Origin: Bradyrhizobium campsiandrae
Lineage (GTDB): Bacteria > Pseudomonadota > Alphaproteobacteria > Rhizobiales > Xanthobacteraceae
Assembly (NCBI RefSeq): GCF_014529705.1
Contig: NZ_JAANIH010000025.1
Coordinates: 1-64,000, forward strand
DNA length: 64,000 nt
Direction of reading: 5' to 3'
A program made the translations under genes and the position numbers. Positions within the stretch are counted from its first letter, which is position 1. Each line of letters starts with the position of its first letter. Shown piece after piece: positions 8,415 to 16,490 of the stretch. The notes under the pieces are model-generated. The model worked only from the letters and a program-made list of their open reading frames with translations, did no database searches and had not been told where the DNA came from.

Positions 8415-8806
8415 GTTTTGACCTCATCGCATTGAATTTACTTGGGAATTAGTCTCTGGCCGTCGAATTCAGTATAGGGTCTTCCTGGGCTTAAGTGAAC
8501 GTCCGCTGAACTGCTTCAAGTAAAATGTTAATTCCTCCTCTGAAGGGCTGATTTCTCAGCACATTTTTGTTACGCGGGCGCCTGCGGCGAAACATCTCCA
8601 CCGGGGCTTCACGGGCTCGCTTGCCCCGATAAAGCCTTTTATGACCCGCATCACGCCCGCCCGGCGCTCTCTGGAACCGAAACGGTCCTCATGGCGACTA
8701 ATCGGCAACCATTGAGAAAAGTCGCGATCCCCATATCGAATCGTTAACCACCCCTTTACGCCCGCATGAAAATGCTGGTCGATCAGAAGAAATCTGGAAG
8801 TGAACT
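8415..8806. other. 392-bp divergent intergenic region
   Basis: Spacer between the peroxiredoxin gene and the unknown gene at 8807. It has AT-rich patches near 8460 and 8520-8575, suitable for promoters, and a 6-bp inverted repeat (CGGGGC at 8602-8607, GCCCCG at 8623-8628). A small RNA is possible but I cannot support one. No coding frame is convincing. Confidence 0.45.
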
Positions 8807-9391
8807 ATGTCTGCCGCGCTGCCCAAGTCCGCTGAAAAGTCCACCGAGTCCTCGTCCCTCGAACCGTCTTGCCGCCACACCGCGGCCCATGCCCTCACCA
8901 TCGTGCGCGACGGCGTGATCACGGGCGAAGGCCCGACCACCAAGGGCCGGGTGCACTTTTCCCGTTCCATCGATGCCGATGACGCCGCCTGGTGCCTCCG
9001 CATCCTGACCGCCACGGCCGTAAACGACGAGCCGGTCAGCCGCGCCGAAGCCGAGGCGCTGTTCGAGATCAACGAGGCCGCGACCGAGCGTGCCGACGGC
9101 GGCCGCTTCGACGATTTGCTGGCCAAGGCGGTCGCTCATTACGCCGCGAGCGCCTCCGGCCTGAAGGTGCCGCCGCGCAGCGTCGCACTGGCGCAGGACA
9201 CCGACATCGAGAGCTGGGCGCCGTCCTATGCCTCCAAGGTCAAGAGCGAGATGCTGGAGTGGATTGCCGGCCAGATGCGCGGCAAGCGTCAGAACAACCG
9301 TCGCCTGATGGCGATGGTGGCGACTTTCCTCGGCGCCACCGCGCTGCCCCTGGCGGGCCAATTGCCTAATGTCTTCGACATCGGCATGTAA
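8807..9391 (+). CDS. hypothetical protein
   Basis: A 194-residue protein with no recognised domain. A Ser/Glu-rich N-terminus is followed by a compact region (DGVITGEGPTTKGRVHFSRSIDADDAAWC), a predicted helical region around residues 80-140, a basic patch (GKRQNNRRL) and one moderately hydrophobic segment near the C-terminus (AMVATFLGATALPLAGQL). It could be peripherally membrane-associated. It has a good ribosome site (GGAAG) and its own terminator, so it is likely a real single-gene unit. Confidence 0.75.
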   Translation: MSAALPKSAEKSTESSSLEPSCRHTAAHALTIVRDGVITGEGPTTKGRVHFSRSIDADDAAWCLRILTATAVNDEPVSRAEAEALFEINEAATERADGGRFDDLLAKAVAHYAASASGLKVPPRSVALAQDTDIESWAPSYASKVKSEMLEWIAGQMRGKRQNNRRLMAMVATFLGATALPLAGQLPNVFDIGM

Positions 9392-9452
9392 AAGATCTGG
9401 TCAGCTGAGGACCAAGACATTCCCGCGCCCCTTGCGAGGCGCGAGAGCAAGC

Positions 9453-9479
9453 GGCGGGGTTATTTCCCCGCCGTTTTTT
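9453..9479 (+). terminator. strong intrinsic terminator overlapping the next gene's stop codon
   Basis: Perfect 7-bp stem GGCGGGG / CCCCGCC, 6-base loop, then G and six T. It ends the transcript of the gene at 8807-9391. Bases 9460-9462 in its loop are the TAA stop codon of the convergent phosphatase gene. Confidence 0.85.
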
Positions 9480-11319
9480 GTTTGCCCGTCTCCGGCTCCA
9501 GGCCCAGCGTGCGGCCCGGGAAGCCGGCAGCGTCGAAATAGCGCTGGCTGCCGACGCGCTGGACGCTGAGAACGGTCTCGAGCCCGTTCTCGGACTTCTT
9601 CTTCGACTTCTCAACGGCCTTGAACGCCTTCGGCACGATGCCATTGGGCAGGGCCTCGGACATCACCCGGCCGACGAGACCGCCATTCTGCGAACCGCGC
9701 AGGCCGAGCAGCTGGGCCGCGGTCATGCCGACGTCGGCGTTGCTGACCGGCAGCTCGTCGACATAGCCGGCTTTGAAGTCCGGACCGATCGCGGCCATGA
9801 AGTTGTAGGTGTCGCCGCGGCTGAAGCTGCCGTGCATGCCCTGGCCCTGGCGCAGCACGGTGTCGGCCACTTGCACCGAGCAATTGGTCGGTGCCTCGCC
9901 ACACTCGCTGGCATAGGAGCGGAAGTTGACCACGATCGCCGGCGTCGGCGTCGCCGCCTTGCCGCGCAGATTGATGCTCGACAGCGGCAGGGTGCCGGGG
10001 AAGCGGCCGAGCTGGTCGTCGACGAACAGGCCGGAGACGTAGTCCTGCTCCAGCAGGGCGCTGATGGTCTTGGCGGCCAGCTTCTTGTCCTTGTTCGGCA
10101 GATAGATCAGGTCCGAGCCGCCATTGGTGGCGACGACGAGGTCGGGCTTGGTCGGATCCTTGCCGAGCACGCCGTTGCCGGCTTTCGGATGGGCGTTACC
10201 GGTGACGGCGGCATTCTTGTCGTTGGGGTCGAACAGCGGCAGATCGAGCGCCTTGGCGAGGTCGAGGGCGACGAAGCCCATCGGCAGGAAGTCCTTCGGC
10301 GTGTCGTCATAGCTGGCCTTGGCCGAGGGGCTGGTCTTGCTCTCCTTGGAGATGGTCGAGAAGCCGTGGTCGGCCTGGATCATGATGTTGGTGTTGGCAG
10401 CGAGCCCAAGCTCGTCCAGCGCCTTGCGGATCTGGGCGAGGTTGTTGTCGACGTTCTTGATGCTCGCCATCGTGCTCGGGCCGTTGATGCCGGGCATGAT
10501 CTGGTTGAGGCTGTCGCCCTGGTTGTGCTGGGTGCCGTCAGGATCTCGCGACCAGAACACCAGCACGAACGGCTTGTTGCGCGCCTTGAACATCGGCAGC
10601 ACCACCTTGGTGGCGACGTCGGCGAAATAGGCCTGCTGCGCGACGTTGGCGACCGTGGTGCCGGGCGTTTTGGCGTCGCCCGCCTTTGCGTTGTCGCCGC
10701 GCGAGGGGGCGGTGAGGGGAAGGCCAGCCTTGGTCAGGGCGTCCTTGACCTCGTCCGACAGCGCCACGCCGTTCTTGCCGCCGGTGGCATCGTCGAACAC
10801 GACCGAATGCAGGCCGGCCTTCTCGGGATGATCGGTGTGGTCGAACTGGTAGGTCGGGCCGACCTTGCCGATCGCCGCCGTGCTCAGGCCCTTGTCGCGG
10901 GCCATCTTCAGAACGGTCTCTTCGTTGAGATAGTCGCCCTTGAAATGCTCGTCGATGTCGCCGAGCACGGCGTCGTTCTCGATGAAGGGGACCACCGTGT
11001 CGCCGGCGGGAGCTGAGGTGTAGTTGGTCCAGATCGTGTTCGAAAACACGCCGGTATCGCCGAGATAATGGCCGGTCGACATCGCCGAGCCGTTGGCCAT
11101 GGTGAAGGTCGGAAACAGCGAATGCGAGTTCTTGAAGTTGACGCCCTTGTCGCGGACCTCGGCCATCGCAGGCGCGGTCTCGCGGGTGACCTTCAGTGCG
11201 CGCAGCCCGTCGGGAATGAACAGGATCAGGTTACGGGGCGTGTTGTTCTGGGCGGAGGCAAATCCGGTCGACAGGACCGTGAGCCCGGCGGACAGCAACA
11301 CCAGTGAACGGCGCATCAA
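9460..11319 (-). CDS. secreted alkaline-phosphatase-superfamily enzyme (nucleotide pyrophosphatase/phosphodiesterase type)
   Basis: A 619-residue exported hydrolase with a signal peptide (residues 1-23, ASA cleavage). The metal-binding start motif NLILFIPDGLR and the nucleophile region FPTFTMANGSAMSTGHYLG place it in the alkaline phosphatase / type I phosphodiesterase superfamily; later metal-ligand motifs are QADHGFS and the MHGSFSRGDTYNFMAAIGPDFKAG region. Likely role is periplasmic release of phosphate from nucleotides or phosphodiesters; exact substrate unknown. Length is larger than the minimal fold because of inserts. No Pho box was identified in the upstream region. Confidence 0.85.
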   Translation of the reverse strand: MMRRSLVLLSAGLTVLSTGFASAQNNTPRNLILFIPDGLRALKVTRETAPAMAEVRDKGVNFKNSHSLFPTFTMANGSAMSTGHYLGDTGVFSNTIWTNYTSAPAGDTVVPFIENDAVLGDIDEHFKGDYLNEETVLKMARDKGLSTAAIGKVGPTYQFDHTDHPEKAGLHSVVFDDATGGKNGVALSDEVKDALTKAGLPLTAPSRGDNAKAGDAKTPGTTVANVAQQAYFADVATKVVLPMFKARNKPFVLVFWSRDPDGTQHNQGDSLNQIMPGINGPSTMASIKNVDNNLAQIRKALDELGLAANTNIMIQADHGFSTISKESKTSPSAKASYDDTPKDFLPMGFVALDLAKALDLPLFDPNDKNAAVTGNAHPKAGNGVLGKDPTKPDLVVATNGGSDLIYLPNKDKKLAAKTISALLEQDYVSGLFVDDQLGRFPGTLPLSSINLRGKAATPTPAIVVNFRSYASECGEAPTNCSVQVADTVLRQGQGMHGSFSRGDTYNFMAAIGPDFKAGYVDELPVSNADVGMTAAQLLGLRGSQNGGLVGRVMSEALPNGIVPKAFKAVEKSKKKSENGLETVLSVQRVGSQRYFDAAGFPGRTLGLEPETGKQKTAGK

Positions 11320-11605
11320 AATCTCCTAGCGGTGAGGCGGCTTGGCCGCCGAACCGCGGCCCCGGCAATCGTTTAGTTTTGCTGTATGACGGTTTTGTTA
11401 CAACAACCCATCGGCATGCAGAAGTGACGGGGAGGTGGCACGACATCCACGAATTCGTCATTGCGGATGCTGCTCGGGGCACGAGCTCGTATTTTGAGTG
11501 CATCTGTATCAGCAGTGTCAGTTGTATCAGCAGTGTCAGTGCGAGCGCAGCGAAGGATTGCTGGGCCCGCCCGGCAACGCAAGGTCTCGGGCTGCGGTCG
11601 CCAAA
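11320..11605. other. intergenic region with degenerate extragenic repeat
   Basis: This stretch, upstream of the phosphatase gene, holds no supported gene. It carries pieces of the extragenic element that appears intact at 49672-49753 (here CGTCATTGCG near 11456 and TGCGAGCGCAGCGAAGGATTGC near 11540), interrupted by the 18-bp tandem repeat described separately. Confidence 0.5.
11505..11540. repeat. two-copy perfect 18-bp tandem repeat
   Basis: The unit TGTATCAGCAGTGTCAGT occurs twice head to tail (11505-11522, 11523-11540) with no mismatch. It lies in non-coding DNA next to remnants of an extragenic palindrome. Confidence 0.9.
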
Positions 11606-11637
11606 TAAAAACCCGCCGCGCAACTGACGCGGCGGGT
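11606..11637 (-). terminator. terminator of the small exported protein gene
   Basis: A 10-bp perfect stem (ACCCGCCGCG / CGCGGCGGGT, 7-base loop) followed on the minus strand by TTTTTAT, 22 bp past the stop codon at 11659. Confidence 0.85.
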
Positions 11638-11658
11638 CCGAGATTTTGCAGGCGGATC

Positions 11659-11940
11659 TTACCAGCGATAGCGACCGCTCAGCGTGCCGTTGTTGTTGCC
11701 GTCGGGGCCGACATCGCCCTGCGTCGAGCTCGGTGTCGGGTGATTGCTGCCGTTGTACGTGCCGTACGGACCCGCGACATCAGGATAGTAGGCGCGCGGC
11801 TGGACCGGCTGGTAGGCCGGGGCGGTACGGTCCCAGCCCACGCGTCGGCCGTTCCACTCATAACCCTGTGCTGAAGCGGCGGTGCTGCCCGCGACCAGAG
11901 ATGCCGTGATCAGGCAAAGCAGTTTTGACGTGTTCTGCAT
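11659..11940 (-). CDS. small exported protein, unknown function
   Basis: A 93-residue protein with signal peptide (MQNTSKLLCLITASLVAGSTAASA). The mature part is rich in Gly, Tyr, Pro and Asn (WNGRRVGWDRTAPAYQPVQP, later GDVGPDGNNNGTLSGRYRW) and has no cysteine. No family is recognised. The ATG at 11940 has an AAGGAG ribosome site; an upstream in-frame start at 11982 would displace the signal peptide. With its terminator it forms a monocistronic unit. Confidence 0.75.
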   Translation of the reverse strand: MQNTSKLLCLITASLVAGSTAASAQGYEWNGRRVGWDRTAPAYQPVQPRAYYPDVAGPYGTYNGSNHPTPSSTQGDVGPDGNNNGTLSGRYRW

Positions 11941-12227
11941 GTGAGATGCTCCTTGCTTCTTGTCGGGGGCCAACGACCGCAATAAGGGAGCGTTCCGGAC
12001 CCGTTTGGCGTCGCGCGATCAACTCCGATCAACAGGTTATGAACGCCGGGCCGGGGAACCAAGCACTTGATACCATGAGAGGATTTCGGGCGATTGGCCG
12101 CACGCGATTTTTCATTAATCCCGTGCCTTAACCAACAATTAATTATACGTTTGCGGCTGGGCGACAGGGCGGCCTAGCGTGCGGTGGGGAGCCGCTATTC
12201 GCGAAGCCAAACGAGTTGGTGCGTATC

Positions 12228-12689
12228 ATGATGTCCAGATCATTTGGGGCGTTGCTCGCCTCGCTCGGCGCAGCCGCGCTGCTCCTCGGCTCCAGCAACA
12301 GTTTTGCGCGACCGGGTGGCGTCGCTCCTCATGGCATGGTGACCGCCGCTGCGCCGCCGGCTGCGGCACGCCCGCCGATCGCGCCGGGGGCCCGGTTCCG
12401 CGGCCGCAGCAATCGCTTCAACAATCCCTGGGTCTATTGGCCCGGTGGCGGTGGATTCTTCTATGACGGCGCGAGCTACAGCGAGCCTTTCGCCGATGCC
12501 GGTCAGCCTGTCACCAACGACGTTCGCTATACCTACACCTACGACGTTCCCTGGGACTGGGCGCATCGCTTCCCGCCGAATGTCGTGCCGTCCGATCGGC
12601 CCTATGTGTCGAGCTGTCCGACGGAGCAGGTGACGGTGCCGGGCCGCGGTGGTGGCGACCACACCGTCAACATCACGCGCTGCTACTGA
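12228..12689 (+). CDS. exported hypothetical protein
   Basis: A 153-residue protein with an N-terminal signal peptide (MMSRSFGALLASLGAAALLLGSSNSFA in outline). The mature part has a Pro/Ala-rich linker, an aromatic/Gly stretch (WVYWPGGGGFFYDG), a YTYTYDVPWDW segment and a C-terminal Cys pair (SSCPTEQ and TRCY), which may form a disulphide. No known domain. Two adjacent ATGs (12228, 12231) are both possible starts. A TTG four codons upstream is less likely. Confidence 0.72.
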   Translation: MMSRSFGALLASLGAAALLLGSSNSFARPGGVAPHGMVTAAAPPAAARPPIAPGARFRGRSNRFNNPWVYWPGGGGFFYDGASYSEPFADAGQPVTNDVRYTYTYDVPWDWAHRFPPNVVPSDRPYVSSCPTEQVTVPGRGGGDHTVNITRCY

Positions 12690-12716
12690 GCAGCGTGCAG
12701 CACAAGGCGCAGCCGA

Positions 12717-13037
12717 CTACAGAACGCCTGCCGCGGCCGCCTGGTCGCGGTCGGTCTGTTTCCGCCTGACATTCGCAAGCTCGCGGCTGCAAGCCACAAA
12801 CGCTGATGTCCCAGGGCGCAGTCCGAACTGACCGCAGACATCCCGATCCTCGTCGGCAATGACGCGCGCGAGCTCCGCCTCGGCGGCCTCCCGCATCGCG
12901 GGCGCCGAGACGAGCGTGTGCAGCCCGAGCGCCGCCACGACGGCAAGCACCAACGCCGCCGCGATTCCGAGGCGCTGCGTATCATCGGCCGCGTGCTGGG
13001 ACGGGCGGACCCTGGTTCTGGTTCTGGCTTCGGTCAT
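12717..13037 (-). CDS. small single-pass membrane protein
   Basis: A 106-residue protein with a basic N-terminus, one transmembrane helix (about residues 24-45, GIAAALVLAVVAALGLHTLV), then a predicted coiled helix rich in Ala/Glu/Arg and a conserved-looking tail DRDVCGQFGLRPGTSAFVAC. Paired Cys spaced by 14 residues may be exposed outside. Function unknown. A GAGGA site precedes the ATG. It is convergent with the exported protein gene just upstream in coordinates. Confidence 0.65.
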   Translation of the reverse strand: MTEARTRTRVRPSQHAADDTQRLGIAAALVLAVVAALGLHTLVSAPAMREAAEAELARVIADEDRDVCGQFGLRPGTSAFVACSRELANVRRKQTDRDQAAAAGVL

Positions 13038-13203
13038 GCAATCCTCGAATGAAAATATCGATGGTCAAAATTGATGGTCGAGCCGGTCGGCAAAATTCGG
13101 CGGATCGAACATCAATACACGCTGCGTCGCAGCGCGCATGTGAAATAGATTACAGACTCCAGGCCGGCGCAGGCCGAATTCAAAGTCGAATTGAAAATCG
13201 CTA

Positions 13204-14046
13204 TTAGCCGAGTTCAAAGCTGGTTACGCCGAACACGCGGTCGAGCCGCAGTGACCGGATCGGTCCAGTGTACATTCGCGCCGTTTCGAATGTCGGCTTC
13301 AGCCCGACGGATTCCGCAAGCGCGATAGCATCGCGATTCAGCGCCGGGATGTCGAGCACAATCTCGTTGCTTCCGGAGCTCGCCAACAAAGCCTGCAGCA
13401 CGGCCTCCGCCGCGGCGCGGTCATCGGCTACCAACGGGCCGATCTTCCGGCCGGTCCGGCATGGGCGGATCACGCCCCACGCGGCAAGCGTGCCGTCGCG
13501 CAGCAGTGCGCAACCGACATGACCGGGGGAGTTGATCCAGGCGCGCAAGAAGGCCGAGCGTGAGGCGGGAAAGACGGTGGCGTCGTCGGCCTCCACAAGC
13601 GCAAATGGGATTGCGCCGAGCGCGACAACTTCGGCGGGCGGCTTCGGTGGCGCGGCAACGAGGCCACTGTAGCGAATATTGGCGTGAGCGAGCTGGAAGC
13701 CCGACTTCCTGTAGTTCTCCTGCTGCGCCACGACGCCGTCGAGCCCGATCACGCGCGCGCCCGCATGCGCGATCGCGGCCTTCCAGATGCGCAGGCCGTG
13801 GCCTTTGCCGCGAAAGTCCGCGCGCACTATATAGAAGCCGAGGAAGGCAAAGCGCTCGTTGTAATTGACGCACGAGACTGACGCGACCGGCTCGCCCTGG
13901 ATCTCGCCGATGAAGAAACCTTTCGCGTCCGGAATCGCAAAGCAGGCGGCATCTCGCAGGCCGGGATTCCAGCCCTCCGTCGCGGCCCAGTCGATCGCGA
14001 TCGAGATCTCATCGGGCCGCAAATTGCGGATCTGCAAATCGCTCAT
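13204..14046 (-). CDS. GNAT family N-acetyltransferase (two-domain, YitH-like)
   Basis: A 280-residue soluble protein. The N-terminal GNAT domain (residues ~4-130) shows the acetyl-CoA loop in FYIVRADFRGKGHGLRIWKAA. The C-terminal half (from ~150; AFLRAWINSPGHVGCALLRDG, GPLVADDRAAAEAVLQALL, ALAESVGLKPTFETARMYTG) matches the Acetyltransf_18 domain found behind GNAT domains in YitH-type proteins. Acceptor substrate is unknown. It is divergent from the SDR gene at 14164. Confidence 0.88.
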   Translation of the reverse strand: MSDLQIRNLRPDEISIAIDWAATEGWNPGLRDAACFAIPDAKGFFIGEIQGEPVASVSCVNYNERFAFLGFYIVRADFRGKGHGLRIWKAAIAHAGARVIGLDGVVAQQENYRKSGFQLAHANIRYSGLVAAPPKPPAEVVALGAIPFALVEADDATVFPASRSAFLRAWINSPGHVGCALLRDGTLAAWGVIRPCRTGRKIGPLVADDRAAAEAVLQALLASSGSNEIVLDIPALNRDAIALAESVGLKPTFETARMYTGPIRSLRLDRVFGVTSFELG

Positions 14047-14163
14047 GTCGCGGTGCCTCGCGGGGGACTTGGTTTGCGGGCAGGTCTGGCTGTAGAAGGC
14101 CTGACGGCAGGGCTGCAGTGAGAACCTTGTCCTCGCCTCAACCTATCACAGGGACATCTGGTC

Positions 14164-14868
14164 ATGGCAGCAGAGAAGGTCGCACTCGTCACCGCGGGCG
14201 GCAGCGGCATGGGAGCAGGAGCCGCGCGGCGGCTCGCGGCCGATGGCTTTCGCGTCGCGATCCTGTCGTCCTCCGGCAAGGGCGAGGCGCTCGCGGCCGA
14301 GCTCGGCGGCTTCGGCGTCACAGGCTCGAACAAGTCCAATGACGATCTGAAGCGCCTCGTTGACGGCGCGCTTTCGCAGTGGGGACGCATCGACGTGCTC
14401 GTCAACAGCGCCGGCCACGGCCCGCGCGCGGCGATCACGGAGATTACCGACGAGCAGTGGCATCTCGGCCTCGACACCTATCTGCTCAACGTGATCCGTC
14501 CCGTCAGGCTGGTGACGCCGGTGATGCAGGCGCAGAAGGGCGGCGCCATCATCAACATCTCGACTGCATGGGCGTTCGAGCCGAGCGCGATGTTTCCGAC
14601 TTCCGCGGTGTTCCGCGCCGGGCTTGCCGCCTTCACCAAGATCTTCACCGATACCCATGCGGCCGACAACATCCGCATGAACAACGTGCTGCCGGGCTGG
14701 ATCGACAGCCTGCCGCAGACGGAGGCGCGCCGCGACAGCGTGCCGCTGAAGCGCTACGGCAAGGTCGAGGAGATCGCAGCGACGATCTCCTTCCTCGCCT
14801 CCGACGGCGCCGCCTACATCACCGGGCAGAACCTCCGCGTCGACGGCGGCCTGACGCGCTCGGTCTGA
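14164..14868 (+). CDS. SDR family protein lacking the catalytic Tyr-Lys pair
   Basis: A 234-residue Rossmann-fold protein. The NAD(P) motif is altered but present (TAGGSGMGAG, residues 10-19), NSAG (81-84) and the active-site-region Ser (ISTAW, Ser133) are kept, and the C-terminus ends in the usual ITGQNLRVDGG. The YxxxK catalytic pair is absent: the matching stretch FPTSAVFRAGL has Ser147 and Arg151 instead. It may bind nucleotide without normal dehydrogenase chemistry, or use other residues. Annotated elsewhere such proteins would simply be called oxidoreductase. It is followed 92 bp later by a methyltransferase gene on the same strand. Confidence 0.85.
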   Translation: MAAEKVALVTAGGSGMGAGAARRLAADGFRVAILSSSGKGEALAAELGGFGVTGSNKSNDDLKRLVDGALSQWGRIDVLVNSAGHGPRAAITEITDEQWHLGLDTYLLNVIRPVRLVTPVMQAQKGGAIINISTAWAFEPSAMFPTSAVFRAGLAAFTKIFTDTHAADNIRMNNVLPGWIDSLPQTEARRDSVPLKRYGKVEEIAATISFLASDGAAYITGQNLRVDGGLTRSV

Positions 14869-14960
14869 AGCGTTTGGTTTAAGGGGTGCGCCTCGCTTGA
14901 GCCAATTGCCGACTTGTGCGAGCCTGTGCCTGAAGCGTTGGATGTCCTCGCGAGGGTCGC

Positions 14961-16490
14961 ATGGCCGATTGGGGATCCGGATACGTCGTCGACACGGCCT
15001 ATGTGCACGATTTCTGCCGCGTGCAGGTGCCGGCCATGCTCAGCTTCGCCGCGCTCGCCAGGGGCGTGGCGGCGACCGGGGGACGCGGCGAGCCGCTTCA
15101 TTACTGCGATCTCGGCTGCGGGCAAGGGCTGACCGCCACCATCGTGGCAGCCGCCAATCCCAACGCGAAGGTGTTTGCGGCTGATTTCAACCCGACCCAT
15201 ATCGCAGGCGCGCGGTCGTTGGCCGAGGCTGCGGGGCTGAACAACATCGCCTTTCACGAGGCCGATTTTGCCGAGCTCGCCGACGACGCCTCGGTGCCGG
15301 AGTTCGACATCATCGCGCTCCACGGCGTCTATAGCTGGATCGGCGCCGATCATCGCAAGGCGATCGTCGCACTGATCCGGCGGCGGCTGAAGCCCGGCGG
15401 TCTCGTCTACGTCTCATACGACGCGATGCCGGGCTGGGCGGGAATGGCACCATTGCGGCGGCTGATGGTGCAGTTGCAGAGCGCCCAGCCGCAGGCCTCG
15501 TCGAAGCGCGCACTGGATCAGGCGCTGGCGCTCGCCGACCGCCTGAAGGAGGCAGGCGCGCATTTCTATCGCATGTACCCGCAGGCCGCGGTGCAGCTCG
15601 AGCGGCTGCGCAAGCTTCCCGCGTCCTATCTCGCGCACGAGCTGCTGACGCGGGACTGGCAGGCGTTCAGCTTCGCCGATCTCGCCCAGGAGCTTGCCAC
15701 AGCCAAGCTCAGCTATCTGGGCTCGGCCCATCTCACCGACCACGTCGACCGCGTCAACTTCACGGAGGCGCAGCAGGCACTGCTGGCCGATCTCGCCGAT
15801 CCCCTCATCGTCGAGACCACGCGCGACATGATCATCGGTCGCCAGTTTCGCCGCGACGTCTTCGCCAAGGGTTTCACGCCGATGGCGCCGATGGCAGCGC
15901 GGGAACGCTGGCTGGCGACGCGCTTCGTGCTGACGAGCCCGCGCGACGACATCGAGCTCAGCTTCGACACCCCACTTGGCCGCTTCCAGCTGCGCAGCGA
16001 GATCTACCAGGGCGTGATCGACGCATTCGCCGCAGGGCCGCTCCGCCTGCGCGAGGTGATCGAGCGTCTGCCGGAGACCAGTCTGGGCTGGGTTTCGCTC
16101 ACCGATGCCGTCAAGGTGCTGGTCGGGCAGGGGCACCTCGCGCCGGCGCTGCCGCCGGAGGAAGAGACTACCAGGCAAAAATCCACGCAGGCGTTCAACG
16201 CGGCGGTGATGGCGCGTGCCAAGGAGACGACGGAGCTGCGTTACCTCGCTTCGCCCATCACCGGCGGCGGGGTCAGGGTCGATCCGCTCACGCAGCTCTA
16301 CATGCAGGCGAGGCGCAAGGGCATCGCCGATCCGGCCGCGCTGCTGGCAAACCTTGCCACGGCGAATGAGAGCTTCGAGACGAACGGCCGAAAACTTTCC
16401 GCGGATGAGGTGCGCGCGCAGATCGCCGCCAGGATTGCGACGATCGACGAGCACGTCGTGCCGCTGCTCGCGCGGCTCGGGATCGGCTAG
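14961..16490 (+). CDS. SAM-dependent methyltransferase with C-terminal regulatory domain
   Basis: A 509-residue protein. Residues ~45-160 form a class I methyltransferase domain (motif I CDLGCGQG at 49-56, later LHGVYSWIGADHRKAIVALI and LKPGGLVYVSYDAMPGW). Residues ~215-300 match the 'methyltransferase regulatory domain' PF10119 (LAHELLTRDWQAFSFADLAQ), followed by an additional C-terminal helical domain. Such proteins occur near cell-surface and O-antigen genes in other bacteria; the substrate here is unknown. GAGG precedes the ATG. Its TAG stop directly abuts the TAG of the convergent repeat-protein gene. Confidence 0.9.
   Translation: MADWGSGYVVDTAYVHDFCRVQVPAMLSFAALARGVAATGGRGEPLHYCDLGCGQGLTATIVAAANPNAKVFAADFNPTHIAGARSLAEAAGLNNIAFHEADFAELADDASVPEFDIIALHGVYSWIGADHRKAIVALIRRRLKPGGLVYVSYDAMPGWAGMAPLRRLMVQLQSAQPQASSKRALDQALALADRLKEAGAHFYRMYPQAAVQLERLRKLPASYLAHELLTRDWQAFSFADLAQELATAKLSYLGSAHLTDHVDRVNFTEAQQALLADLADPLIVETTRDMIIGRQFRRDVFAKGFTPMAPMAARERWLATRFVLTSPRDDIELSFDTPLGRFQLRSEIYQGVIDAFAAGPLRLREVIERLPETSLGWVSLTDAVKVLVGQGHLAPALPPEEETTRQKSTQAFNAAVMARAKETTELRYLASPITGGGVRVDPLTQLYMQARRKGIADPAALLANLATANESFETNGRKLSADEVRAQIAARIATIDEHVVPLLARLGIG

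Noticed and set aside
8602..8628. Hairpin in the peroxiredoxin upstream region as a small-RNA terminator
   Set aside because: The stem is only 6 bp with a long loop and no adjacent T run; no promoter for a small RNA could be fixed.
9478..11016. A 512-codon frame opposite the phosphatase gene
   Set aside because: Antisense shadow without motifs; the minus strand encodes a signal peptide and metal-binding motifs.
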